This document shows, in pieces, positions 11,560-23,399 of a stretch of DNA of 64,000 nt; position 1 is the stretch's first letter, and every line of letters starts with the position of its first letter. The notes beneath the pieces were generated by a model, which was not told the origin of the DNA, searched no databases, and was given only the letters and a program-made list of their open reading frames with translations. Made by a program: the position numbers and the translations under genes. Origin of the DNA: Microbotryum silenes-acaulis (lineage: Eukaryota > Basidiomycota > Microbotryomycetes > Microbotryales > Microbotryaceae); contig QPFY01000001.1 of the NCBI GenBank assembly GCA_003665825.1, positions 985,001 through 1,049,000 of the forward strand. Reading direction: 5' to 3'.

Positions 11560-13231
11560 ATGGTCAGTCCTCACGAGCTTCTTCAACGCTGGCAGCTGCA
11601 CCACGCTAACACGCCACTGTACCCCACCAGCGCCCCATCCTGTTGTCTGGTCACGAGCGATCCTTGACGCGTGCGTAATACCCCCTTACAATCACCCTCC
11701 ACCTCCATCTTGAGCCCAACTAACCTCCCACCTCTTCACGCCCAACAGAGGTCAAGTACAACGCCGAGGGCGACCTGCTCTTCTCGGCGTCCAAGGACCA
11801 CATCATCAACGTGTGGCACTCGCACAACGGCGAGCGCCTCGGCACCTACGAAGGCCACAACGGAACCGTATGGACCATCGACGCCGACTGTTAGTGCTCT
11901 TCGTCACGTTCTCTTTCTGGTGTTGGATGTTCTAGGCAGTCTGGGGGATCATTCGCCAAGAAATGGAAGAGGAGCTGGACCCACCCCGACGAGACGACGA
12001 CCTGCGAAGCTCTCGACAGAGCGGCCAAGCAGGCTGTGCCATCCCATGGGAGAATGAACCCAGCTGGGGCGGGAGATTGGAGGAGAAGTCACTCCAGAGG
12101 AATCAGCTTGGACATGTCCCTATTGCGAGGTCGAGGCGGGATGGCTACAGCACGGCGCATGGAAGGGGAATAAGACGTTCGGGGTGGTGGTGGTTCGACT
12201 CAGCGCACGTTGACTGTGTGCACTCGTGCTCTCCGACATTACTTAATTACTTGCCCTACGTGAATCTGAACTGACACTTTAAATCTCTTTCTCTTCAACA
12301 GCCACCTCGACCTACCTCATCTCCGGCTCCGCCGACAACAACCTCAAGCTATGGGACGTGCGAACAGGAACATGTCTGTACACGTGGGAATTTCCGACCG
12401 CGGTCAAGCGCGTTATGTGGTCCGAGGACGACTCCAAGATTCTCGCCGTGACCGAGCAACGCATGGGTTTCAAAGGTGCCGTGCGAGTGTTCGAGATTAA
12501 CCGCGACGACCCGACCAAGCAGTCCGTCGAACCCTTGTTCCAGATCGAATCGACTGGTTCGAAGGCGACCGTCGCGGCGTGGTGCGCATTGGACCAGTAC
12601 ATCGTCACCGGTCACGAGAACGGTTACCTCAATCTGTGGGACATGGACGGGGAACTCTTTTACGAAAAGGAGGACCGCGCCCACAACGACCTCATCACGG
12701 ATTTGCAAATGGCGCCCGACGGGACCTACTTCATCACCTCGTCCAAGGACAAGTCGGCCAAGATCTGGTCGATTGGGCCGGACAAGAACTCACACGGCGA
12801 CGAGGACTACCTCACCTTAATCAAGACCTTCACCGGTGAACCGCCTTTGAACTCGGCCGCCATCTTGCCGGGGAAACCTTATGCGCTTCTCGGTGGTGGT
12901 CAAGAGGCCATGGCCGTCACAACGACGGGTGCGAGGCATGGTCATTTCGAAGTGCGTTTTTGGCACCTCGTCTTTGAGGAGGAGGTTGCGCGCGTCAAGG
13001 GTGGGTTCGGGCCTTGCAACACCATCGCCGTGCACCCGCAGACCAAGGGTTACGCGATCGGCGGCGAGGACGGTTATGTTCGAGTTCATCAGTGAGTACC
13101 AACCATGGAGATTCTTGTTTTGGGCTTCGAGTTCAGCATCCTAATCACTTGGTTGTTCCCCGTTCTACAGCTTCGATGACGACTTCTTCGCAGCCAAGCC
13201 GTACGGCGCCTCCCTCGAGCCAGAGGATTGA
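11560..13231 (+). CDS. TIF34: translation initiation factor eIF3 subunit I
   Basis: Exons 11560-11562, 11631-11670, 11749-11889, 12302-13091 and 13171-13231 give 344 residues, normal for eIF3i. The protein starts [19 protein letters not shown] and is a seven-bladed WD40 propeller with repeats such as [37 protein letters not shown] and [10 protein letters not shown]. The C terminus [15 protein letters not shown] is typical of the family. It binds eIF3b and eIF3g in the scanning 43S complex. Two oddities: the coding part of exon 1 is only the ATG, and intron 3 (11890-12301) is 412 nt, several times the local norm. It is convergent with TAD1, leaving only about 100 nt between stops. Confidence 0.93.
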
Positions 13232-13333
13232 GCGTAGTACCCATTTAGGGGCATTCTTGCAATTTCACATGCTGTACCAACGGATAAAGTCCATCAGGCG
13301 CGCTCGACGCTCGATTGCATCCATAAGATGATA

Positions 13334-15119
13334 TTACAACGTCTGCTCTGCAGCTTCCTCCGGATTCCGTGAAGATTCGAGTCGACCAGAAACACCAAAC
13401 GACTCGAACTCTTTCCCAGTCACGAGCCAAGCCTCAAGTGGGGCCCCCACCGAACGAACGGCTTGCTTGACCGATTGGTACGAAGTCGCAAGCTCGGAAC
13501 GTTTGATTTGATGATACGTGAGGGAGCTGCAACCGTTGTCGAGGGATCAGTCCCAGTCCGGTGCGTCTCGACGAAAACTAGACCCGGTTCTGAATCAACA
13601 ACACTTACCTGGGCCAAGCGACTCCAACTATCGGTGCGAGCTCCGCACACCGTTGCATCAATCTAAATTTTGAGGTTCGGGAGCTATGATCGCCGCAGCT
13701 TGTGAGTCACTGCTAGCATCGAGATCAGAGCTAGAGGAGTAGTAGAGACTTACCTCGTCTTGGGGCTCAGCGGCTCCCCTGGATTGCGTTTCAGTTTCCC
13801 GCCCATTCGAGTCCCGTTGCAAACAATCTCGATACCTTCATCCAAGATGTACGAAAAATCTGCGTGTCGAATGATCCCATCAAGTCAAGAGATTAGACAG
13901 CGACAGGGCGATAGAAAACAGCCGAGCAAAACAAAAACAAAACTCACTCTCAGCAGCCGACACGACCTCCCCCGGCCCCTGAATCGCACTACGATCATTT
14001 TCGAACACAGCATCGCAAAATCCAACCTCCGGAATTATCGAACGCCATCCATTTAAACTCCAATCGCCTATCCGTCCACCGACAGCCCTCCTCACTTCTT
14101 TCTCAATTCTGCCACGCTCATCCCTCGGAACCGCTCCCACCACAAGCATCGAGACGATAATCCTATCCATCCCCAGCGCAGCGAGTAATCCACCCTGTAC
14201 ACCAACCAATGACCACATCGTGAGTTTGTCCGAACACGAATGCGAGGTCGTAGGAGGAGAATCCAGTCGGCCCGGTTTGGTCCTCAGCGTTCCAGGAGGT
14301 GCCGAGTATCCGACTCGACCCCTTCGGACTTGGGGTATAGCGGAGTCGTCATTCGTAGAGTTGCGGGATGTTTCCATACCTAATGAGGCGGCGATGATAG
14401 AACTTTCGAGTAAGGGGGAAGGCTTGGGGACGTGCTGAGGTGTGGTGATCGGCTCAAGTGGGGGTGAAGGTGGGGCGAGCAGAGCGAGCGAGTAGGTTGA
14501 GGCATCTCCGCCTGTATGAGTAACGCAGAGCAGAACGTCAGTAGAGATATATCAAGACTTGAAGGAATTATGTTTGAACTTACATGGTAGCGTACTGACG
14601 TACATGCCCAGCCTCAGCTCGTCCTTGAGCTTCCACCGCCCATTGCTTCCCCGGACAAGACAGCTCGACGTCGGGTCCACCACACCTAGAGCCACTTCGA
14701 GCTGTGCCACCAAAAAGCGTAGCAGTCCTCTTCGAGCGATGATCTCGCCATGCGAATCGTGAAGTACGTCCCCGTGGCGAGGTAATTTGTTGTAAGGAAG
14801 CACCTTGACGCCCGTTCTGTCAGTCCGCGGTGCACGCCAAGAGTGAGCTACACACTCCCTATGACTTCGCGTCAGAGCCACCCCTCGAAACTCACCCAAT
14901 CGAAACACAACGATACCGACTCAGGTCGGACCTCTCGCCTTGCTCACTCGGGTAAAGGCAGAACCCGGCGAGGACGGTCCATTCGCGAGCTCCGTTCGTC
15001 CTCGTGCGAGGTTTGCCTTTGGGAGGCAACGCATGGTAAGTGGCAAGCACAACTCGGGCGATGTTTTCCGTGAGAGAGAACGGGAGCGGCGATGCGCTCA
15101 TGGGTGTGTAAGTAGCCAT
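13334..15119 (-). CDS. TAD1: tRNA-specific adenosine deaminase (TAD1/ADAT1)
   Basis: Exons 15119-14896, 14816-14584, 14511-13948, 13859-13754, 13662-13609 and 13526-13334 join into 457 residues. Landmarks in order: LPPKGKPRTRTNGAREWTVL, GTGVKVLP, the deaminase motif LHDSHGEIIARRG, the zinc motif YVSTLPCGDAS (spanning an intron), SCSDKLTMWSLVGVQGGLL, and a C-terminal block ending near PLEAWLVTGKEFESF. The family deaminates A37 of tRNA-Ala to inosine. The catalytic motif reads HGE where most relatives have HAE; the zinc-binding His and proton-relay Glu are kept. A Ser/Pro-rich insert separates PCGDAS from SCSDKL. The neighbouring TAD1, tRNase Z and eIF3i all act in translation, but there is no sign of co-regulation. 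Confidence 0.9.
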
Positions 15120-15321
15120 TCATCTCGTAGCCGATCGTCGAGGGCCCGATAGTGGGGGAAAACCGGAGTGGCAAAGCAGGAGGCAATGAGGCGCGCGAGA
15201 GAGCCAAGGGATCTAATTCTCTCTAATTCTCTCACAGACGCGCCTTCTAAACATGTACATGTGGCGATATATTTGTTGACAACAGGTATGCTACTGGTGC
15301 GCTAGTACATTTGCGTAAGTT

Positions 15322-17316
15322 TCAATCCTCGTTCTCTTCCGACTCCTTGATGGGCGATGGGACGACCACCCTCTCGACGTGCCTCCTTCCCAGACTTGCA
15401 GGACCCAACGAGCCGTTCTTTTCCAACGAAGATTCGGGCGTCCCAGAAGGCGTCGCACATAATTCATCACCTGGCGACTCGAGCTCATCCGAATCACGTA
15501 TCGTCCATCCGGCGACTTCAATCCGACCATCCGCTTGAATATGCGACGTCAACCCAACATTCGTCTCCACTGGATTTCTGGTCCCGCTAGCACCGTCCGT
15601 ACACCGTCCTCTCAATCTAACACTAAGAATCGTGGACTGTCGAGTCTGAATCCTGGCCTTGAAGACGACCAGCGCCTCCTTTTGTCGGCCCGGCAAGCCT
15701 TGTATGGACCGCATCAGCGATAAGACCCCAGCTGGGAAAGCGCAAATCGCGAACGTCCACATCGTCGATAATACCGCGATACTGAACGCGTACCCATTCA
15801 ACACCACGAGCCTCGTGGCAAAGACAAGGAAGAAGGTCGTCGCGGTGAAGATGGTGCCGATCGTGGTGACGCAGACGCACGTCAGGAGCGCGTTCCAAAA
15901 AGCGCTGCGAATCGCACAGTTTCGACGAATTGGGTCCGACTCTGAAAGCTTTTCCTCGTCGACTTTCCGAAACTCGCCGCGCAGGAAGGCGAAGTAGCGA
16001 CCGGCGATGACGCAGAGGATCTAATCGAAGAGGTACTAATGTGAGTTCCCAGTGGGGCCTTCCAGTCTGTCAACCCAAGGGGACTCACAACGTAGATGTA
16101 GGCGGTGCCAATCATCCAGACGATCCACACGGCGCGAAAGAGGTCGATGAAATGCGCATACCCATCGAGAATGGACTGTATTGTAGGTGTCGAAGCCCGC
16201 AACATAATGGCAGCTTGAGTTCGAGTGAGGGTCTTGGTCTGAGCATACGCCAACGCGCTAAGTCGTAGCCCCTCGGTCGTGCGATACACGCGCTCGTAAT
16301 GCGAGTCGGCGAAAACACTGAGCCCAATGACGATCGGGATAACGGCCAAGAGAGCGCAAAAGTGGACGTTGAGGACCCTCGGCGACGTGCTCCAGTGGGG
16401 TCTTTGGCTGTGCGCAGACACGCTTTGGGCCACGTAAAGAGACCACGACTGAAGACACATATGCGGTCAGCTCCTATTCGTGCTCAAGGCAGAACGTGTG
16501 CACTCCTCGACTTACCAAGCACCATACCGAGAGGTAGGATGGGATGAAAGGCAACAATTGCCACAGAGTAAAATGGGCAACATAGCACCCTTTCGCATGC
16601 AGCGTCCCTACCCACATCATTGCTTGACAAGCTGTGATGCGACACGACGGAACAGGACTCAGAACGGGGTTAGACCTTCACGCCGCATGCTCAAGTGCTT
16701 CGTGATCCCGGGCACGGCTCACCCAGGAGGAAGAAAGCGGACGCGATCTGCCATGACACTGCAAAGTGTGGTGTGATATAGTCACCCGCAGGTGTATTTG
16801 TCCATCTGAAAATCCAAAAACCAGAGGGCACCCGCATTCGTACGAGTAGCGAGGCGACGAAGAGCATCGTTTCGCTGTCGGTGAACGGATTGATTGCCGC
16901 CGATAGCACTGGTCAGCTCGAACAGATACCGATCGGCGATAGCATGCGATGCGACACTCACAACGCGAATATCCCTAACATGACTTTGAGCTGTATCGTA
17001 TATGTTGATGGCATCGCTGCATGGGGATTTCAAAGGTTCGGGATTAGTGACTCGTCCGACAGAACTTGAAAGGAGGGCCGAGGAGTGGAGGGCGGAGGCC
17101 GATCCTGGCGCTTAGCTTGTTTCCCCCCGGACGTCAGAGTGGGGCTGGGTAGGCGAGTCACTCACCAGCATAGAACCAGCGATGGGCAAAATCGGCTACG
17201 AGTGAGAACAGGTCGTCGGTCGCGGCATTACTAATGATCTTGTCGAGGATGATGGTCGCGTTGAGGCCAAACCGTGCAACGTCGTAGTACGGCAGGGAGG
17301 CCCCAGGAGTTTGCAT
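15322..17316 (-). CDS. multi-pass membrane protein, unknown
   Basis: Several exons code a hydrophobic protein with about six or seven membrane helices. Recognisable pieces are YYDVARFGLNATIILDKI near the N terminus, HFAVSWQIASAFFLL, LWQLLPFIPSYLSVW, HFCALLAVIPIVIGLSVFAD, FRAVWIVWMIGTAYIYV and VLNGYAFSIAVLSTMWTFAI. A hydrophilic, acidic cytosolic tail of about 110 residues ends at SEENED. I do not recognise the family. The layout resembles fungus-specific seven-helix proteins, but no receptor motif is visible. The junction between about 16,910 and 16,965 does not keep frame with any canonical GT-AG choice I tried, so the model may have an error or the gene a lesion. Start and exon ends are provisional. 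Confidence 0.55.
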
Positions 17317-20084
17317 TGAAGACGAGCGAGGCTCCGCGCGTAACCGATCGGGCGGAGTGTTTTGGAAGCTTTGGCCTCCAGAAGCGGCAATGTAGGCCCC
17401 CCCACCAATCACTCGCCGCTGGAGCTTTGATAGCGATGGGATCAGAGGGGGGGGGGGGGGGGGGAGGGGAGGACCTGGCTTCGGAATGGAAATACTTGCA
17501 AGAGAGCAAGATGATCACGAGTGAACGTCGCGGTCGAGAGCCACCGGTGTAGGTAGTCGGCGCGGGCGCGTCAGGCGCTAGAATGAGACCCAACGATAAC
17601 TACTCTCCGAGTTCGAAGTCCGAGAGAGACGGAACTTATTGGGGCTCCTGATCGGCAACGCGCAAGGCCGAGGTGATGCCGAGGTACCTAAGATACCCTG
17701 GGAATCGGGGAGGCCGAGAGTTTTCAGTGACGACAGACGAGTAGAAAGGCGAGAGAGGTTCAAGGCGTTGCAGGTAGTGATGTGTAGCGGCGGTTCTGGG
17801 TGAGCCAAAGTCTAGCCACTGTCCAACCCCGGTTCGGCCGAAAAATCAGGGCGCGACTTAATCAACTCCGATCCTGTGCCTTCCTCTTCGAGACAGCACG
17901 CCGACGCTCGTCTCGCTCGATCGCTCTACTTCTCGTTCTGTGCCGTCCCATCTACTAACTCGGACATCGCGCATCTCACTTGTAGAAAACTTTCCATAAC
18001 CTTTCACAAGATTTCATGGCTTTCAATATATAAGCGGGCCCTCAGATAGGTTCTCCTTTGCTTCCTCATAGCCAGAAAAGGCAAGCCCGATCAGACTGAT
18101 TTCAGACCGATCTCAGACCGAATCGGAGCGGTTGGTTCAAAGGGAACTCACATCGTTCGGGTGGATCTCAGCGGCATTCAGCCTGTTGGAAAAGGCTTTG
18201 GGCAGAATTATGTATGTAAAATTTACGGGAGCGTCTGCTATTATGCCGTATTACCTACGAGATGTTGGTCCAGGCGGTGCCAGACCGCATCAGTTTGAGC
18301 TCTTCAACAGACTGAGGGCGTCTTAAGGGGTCTGACAATTTTGCACCCGTTTCTAACTATGCTCCAAAGCAACAAGTCCAGCCCAAATGATAGCCCCCAA
18401 GAAATGGGCCGTCGTCAGATGAAATTAAATTCCGGCTTGGACGCTCCTGCGGAGCCTTGACGAGACGACACATTGCTCGAGCAAACCTTATCAAACTCTC
18501 GAGCGCCTCGCTGCGTCAGTGATCAAGCCGCTGCCCTATATGCGGGATGCCGGACTTTGGTCAAGGGAATGGGAGTGGTCGGTCGCCAACTCAAAGCCGA
18601 ACTTTGACCCGACAGCTTGCACCCGCCCTCCTATTGGCAATCGGTTGGTTCCCGGATGGGTGATAGCTCTATTGCGATACTCGTATCGATAGAAACGCAG
18701 CGTGCCACCAAAGAGCCGCGTGGCCATCTACTTGAAGGTGCTATCTGCTTGTGCAAATCAGCGCCGGTCCAAATCTAAGACTGGCGAATTAGCAAGGCAC
18801 TCGAAGGAAGTCCATATGGTTACAACATGGGTGTCATGCGTTCTAGGAGTGTCATTGATACTGATTACTTTTTCCTATTTTCCTATACCCGGGCCTGGGC
18901 GACGACGTGGCCCCTGGTCGACGCGCGGATGAGCGCCAAATTGTAGTCGGCCCGGGGGGGGAGGGGTGTGGGGTGCCACGTCACTGCGCATGCACATGGC
19001 TCTGGAAAACGGTATGCTTACACCATATTGGAGAGTTTACTTGGGAGGTGGTGCAACTTTTAGCCATAATACTCCCGCCCCAGGGGACAGGGTGTGGTCC
19101 AGGTCGTATGGCTTGCAGGTCACGTGCCCGAAAATTCGCCGAGTCCTACAGAGCCTCCGGAGGGAGGCTTTTCTTCCTTGAGTCTTCATGCCCTGCAAAA
19201 AATTACACGGCAAACTTAGAGACCTACAAATCCACGCTTTACCGAACCTTCAATATGATCCAAGCATGGATGTTTCCTGCATGGTCTGCTTTCAAACACC
19301 CTACAAGGCTGATGCAGTGAGCCGGACTCGTCGGTGTCTGTAAACGGTAAGGTGCTTGGTTGCTGATCGTCGCGCGAAACGTCATCCGCTTCCAGCCCGG
19401 ATCCGATCGCCACTACGAAACGCGGCTTTCAGCTCTCTCACCAGAGGGGTAGGTACCACACTGCTCACTATCTTCCTAAAGTACCGATAAAAGTCTTGGA
19501 AAAGAGTGCCTGTGAGGTATAAAGTGTTGGACAGACCTCAGACTTCGGAAGACGATTCGGGGCATTCGGACCGCCTGATGTTTGCGATGCAGAACTTGTA
19601 CTTTACGCAGTCCTCGCAATCTTACACGTTTCGTGACAGTAAGACCTTTGCTCGTTCCCGAACTTGGGATTTTGTACCTTTCGACGAGTGAAGGGGCCCC
19701 GTCTCGAGCCCGATCGTCGACGCCCGTGAGGAAGGGGCTCGACTTTAGGGACTACCGACCGTGCGCGTTTCGCAAGGCCGGCGAAGCAGCATCGTCACCG
19801 CGACTCGCGCAAAAGGTATCTGACTCAGCTCGTCGCACCACCTCGTGAGGCAGTACAGCAGTGAGAAGTCTCTCGGGCTCTGTACGTGCTCGCCCAAAAC
19901 GCCGTCGGCCACCTCTGCAAGATCCGGTGCAGCGCTAGGTCTGCTCGCCAGCTCGCAGCAGCACCTTACCCGGGGGCGATTGAGCGCTGCAACCAGCAGG
20001 AACGTAGTACCTTCATTCGCTACATCCTCCAGAAGCGTTCGTTCATGGTTCGGGAGCAGTTCATGGTCGTCGATCAAACCAAGC
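17317..20084. other. gene-poor region with G-tract and promoter-like repeat
   Basis: About 2.8 kb without a convincing gene. It holds an 18-G homopolymer (17,447-17,464) and a roughly 270-bp promoter-like module with a TATATAAG box at about 18,027 that recurs at 25.2-25.5 kb. Further on there are only short, unconserved frames, with lower GC than the genes. The last few hundred bases must include the tRNase Z promoter. Confidence 0.5.
17799..18069 (+). repeat. promoter-like module, copy A
   Basis: This segment is related along its length to 25,242-25,510. Shared blocks are GGTGAGCC-AAGTC, CTTCCTCTTCGAGACAGCACG, CTTTCCATAAC-type repeats, a TATA box (TATATAAGCGGG here) and TCTCCTTTGCTTCCT just downstream. 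It could be a solo LTR of a retrotransposon or a duplicated gene promoter. No coding sequence recognisably follows copy A. Confidence 0.6.
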
Positions 20085-23000
20085 ATGTCGAACAATGCTC
20101 GCTACTCGTTGTCGATGCTCTCAACCTCGAGCTCGGATTCTCGGCCAGCTCTGCTCGTCACCTTCGAATCGCATCGTTACCTCTTCAACACGCCAGAGTC
20201 AATTTCGAGAGTCTGCGTCCAGAACAGGATCGGGCTGAAAAGGGTGGGGCACGTCTTTGCCGGCGATCTGAGCGAAAGCACCGGCCTCCCAGGTTTCATC
20301 CTAAGTGCTGTCGAAACGGGCAATCACGAGATCCAAGTCGTCGGTCCTCCGGGAATTGATCATCTGTTGGCAAGCTATCGCTTCTTCACGCGAAGGTGAG
20401 CGGAAGGGCTGTTAGGTAGGGTTTTGCTGTCGAGTTGCTGATATGGACGTCTGGCACTTCCGAATTCTTAGAGAAAAGCTCTCGCTCAAGGTCTCGGCGA
20501 TTCACGCGCCTTCATCCACGGTTCCACCGCTGCTCGTCTTCAAGGACTCGAATATGACCGTCTTCGCTGTTCCTTTGACCCCGAAGTTCACAACTGCACC
20601 TAGCACAAGAACGTTGGCCTCCACAAAACGGCGGCGCTCCCCTTCGTCCTCTCCGTCGCAGCGGCCAAAATCTCCGCCAGCTCTGGCTTCGAGTTGCACT
20701 GAGGAGGACTCGAGCACATCCACTTCCACTGCGCTCTCTTTCGATCCGGCGGTTCCCAGCTTCAATCCGGCCCACTTGTGTGGCGAAGCGGCGTCGCAAT
20801 GGCGTACCCTGGTGCTCAACGACATGTTTCGCGGGCGCACTTTCATCCCAGAAGCCACACCTACCCAGCCTTCGCTGCCGTCCCACCTCAAGGTCGGGCC
20901 TTCCCGCCAAACACCGGCTTATTTAACTTCTCAGTTGCCACCTCCCGACAAATCGGCGTTCTCTGGTACCGTACTCAGTTATGTGGCGGTTGGGCCAGGT
21001 TCCAGGGGAAGATTCTTGCCCGAGGAAGCACGCAAACGGGGTGTGCCACCGGGCGAAGCGTACAAGAAGCTCATCGAAGGACAGAGGGTATGGGTTCTCA
21101 AGCCACAGAAGGTGGTAGCTGTCTCGGCAGATGAGATTCCGCGACCCAAGGAAACGAGGAAGGAGCGGGCAAAGCGTACGGCCGATGAACGCGCGCGATT
21201 GGCCGCAATCGTGGATGGCGAGGGGGACGGGATGTGGGTCGAGCCGAGCGATTGCTTGGGGTCAGGGCAGGCCCCTTCGGCCTTCCTTGTACTCAATATC
21301 CCCTCGCCAGCCTACCTCGACGCCCTGCTCGAGCACTCGCCCAGCCATTTCACCCAGGTCTCGCCGGAAAGCACGTTCAGGACCATCTTTTACTTTCTTG
21401 GACCGAACGTGCTGCAAGATGCCCGGCTCGACAAGTTCGTGTCGAGCTTTTCAACTGAATTCGGCATCGCCCATCGCATTGCATCGCCCGACGTAGCCTC
21501 AAACGATCCCGTCACTTTCGTCGCCTCAGCACTCCTTAGCTTCCGGTTGTCGTACCTCGACAAGCACATCTTCCGCCTCCCTCAATACACGTATCTTCCC
21601 GCGGACGCCAGCCCCAAGCTGCTCTCGGATTCGACCCGGTCACAGTCCAGCGTCACCCTCTTACGGACGAATGACACCTTTTCTGAAACACACGAGCTCG
21701 TAGTAGCGAAAGGCGTCCCCTTCCGGACATTCGACTTCGACATCCCATCGTCGGCCGCCGATATCGAGGTCGCGAGGCTCAAGGGGGACGAAAAACCGCA
21801 GAACGTGCAGGATGCAGCACAAGCGGCTTGGAAGGCCTACGAAGCTGCGGCCAAGGACATGCGGCAAGAGGTCGAGCAGGAGACTGCGAAGAGGGGATCG
21901 TCGTCCTCGGACGTGCATGGCGATCTGTGCGTAACAGCACTGGGGACAGGGAGTGCGATCCCGAGCAAGTACCGCAACGTCAGTGCCACGCTGTTGCACC
22001 TTCCCGGAGACGAAGGCTACATCCTCCTCGACGCTGGTGAGGGTACTTGGGGCCAAATCGCTCGGTGCTTTGGCGACGACCCTAAGGAAGGGAAGGAAAA
22101 GGTACTGCGCTCGATCAAGATGATCTTCATTTCGCATTTGCATCAAGACCACCATGCCGGCTTGACGACCTTGTTGCGCGAACGCGCAGTGGTGAGTCGA
22201 AGAACGTCCATCGCCCAAATTATTCGGTCAAACTAAACTGATCCAGTCTCGTGTTCCGTCATTGACAGCTGTTCCCAAGTCCAGAACAACCGCTCGTCAT
22301 AGTCGGCCCACCTGGAGTTCGAGTCTACCTCAAAGAGCAGCAAGAACTATTTGATCTTGGGCTCTCAGCTAGTTCGTCGGCGCCAATTCGGTTCATCGAT
22401 TCGACAGCCTTGGAGGCTGGGAAGAAACTAAATGAATCTGACTCGAGGTAAGCACATGTTTGGTCGAACGCCGTTCGTGGTGTAAGTCAGTCTGATCCAC
22501 TAGTACTCTGCATCTCTCGCGCTCAGGCGATCGGTAATGCAAGATTTATACGCCTTGACCGGCCTCAAGTCCGTCACCACGGTGCCGGTATTGCATCGTT
22601 GCCGATGCTGGGGTGTCGTCATCACCCATACCTCGGGGTGGAGAGCCGTGTTCTCCGGAGACACCATGCCATGCGAGGCCCTTGTCGTCGCTGGACAAGA
22701 CGCTTCCTTGCTCATCCACGAAGCGACAATCGAGGATGGTCTCGAAGAGCTGGCTCGCCTTAAGGGGCACAGCACCTTCGGCCAAGCCATCGACATCGCG
22801 CGCAGAATGAAGGCCAAGCACCTCCTCTTGACCCATTTTTCGGCGCGGTACCCCAAGTTGCCCCCGCTGTCCTTGAATCGACCACCAGCATCGGATGGGA
22901 CGGAGGGTACACCGATTGAACCTGTCGTAGCGATCGCGTTCGATATGTCGACGATGCGTTTGGACGACTTTTGGAAGTTCGAGAGGTACCGCGATGCGAT

Positions 23001-23097
23001 GGATGTCTTACTTGGATGGGACGAGGCGACCGAGGATGACAAGCTCGACGATGGCTCCACCGTGGTAAACGCTGCCACCATCACCGACATGTCATGA
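20085..23097 (+). CDS. TRZ1: tRNase Z, long form (tRNA 3'-processing endonuclease)
   Basis: Exons 20085-20395, 20472-22191, 22269-22447 and 22527-23097 join into 926 residues. The N-terminal half is the degenerate metallo-beta-lactamase domain with LLVTFESHRYLFNTPE and GLPGFILSAVE. The C-terminal half is the active domain with TALGTGSAIPSKYRNVSATL, LLDAGEGTWGQI, the zinc motif ISHLHQDHHAGL, then VFSGDTMPCEALV and LLTHFSARYPKLPPL. This is the ELAC2/Trz1 architecture. The enzyme cuts pre-tRNA after the discriminator base. All canonical zinc-ligand motifs are intact. The first in-frame ATG is 20085; the frame is open further upstream, but that extension has no ATG. The first intron sits right after the GPPGIDHLL block. 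Confidence 0.92.
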
Positions 23098-23399
23098 TTT
23101 GGCCAGTGTTCGCTCGCAATGCAAGGGTTCCTATAGAACAACATGGCATAAATTGCATCCTCGAGCATTCCGCGAGGCCCGGAACCGCGCTATCTGAAAA
23201 CCCTTGATAATCACAGCCACGAAAACGGAAGGAGAGAAGGGGGAAGAAAGCCCCGATTAAACTAAAGTACTGCTGTGAAACAAGTTGGGGACGAGGAAAC
23301 GGAGGAATACAAAGGTGGGGTACATGTATCGTCCGCGATTACTTCCGCAAAGCTGGTGCCGCTCTCCGGCCGAGGTTGTGATCGGCGCATCGACTGGGT

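Noticed and set aside
19845..20084. N-terminal extension of tRNase Z that looks like a mitochondrial targeting sequence
   Set aside because: The frame is open and Ser/Arg-rich, but it contains no ATG; the apparent start at 19,845 is GTG. Without evidence of an upstream exon I start the protein at 20,085.
19745..20095. Minus-strand frame of 116 residues over the tRNase Z start
   Set aside because: It overlaps the conserved tRNase Z first exon antisense, has no family features and no splice support.
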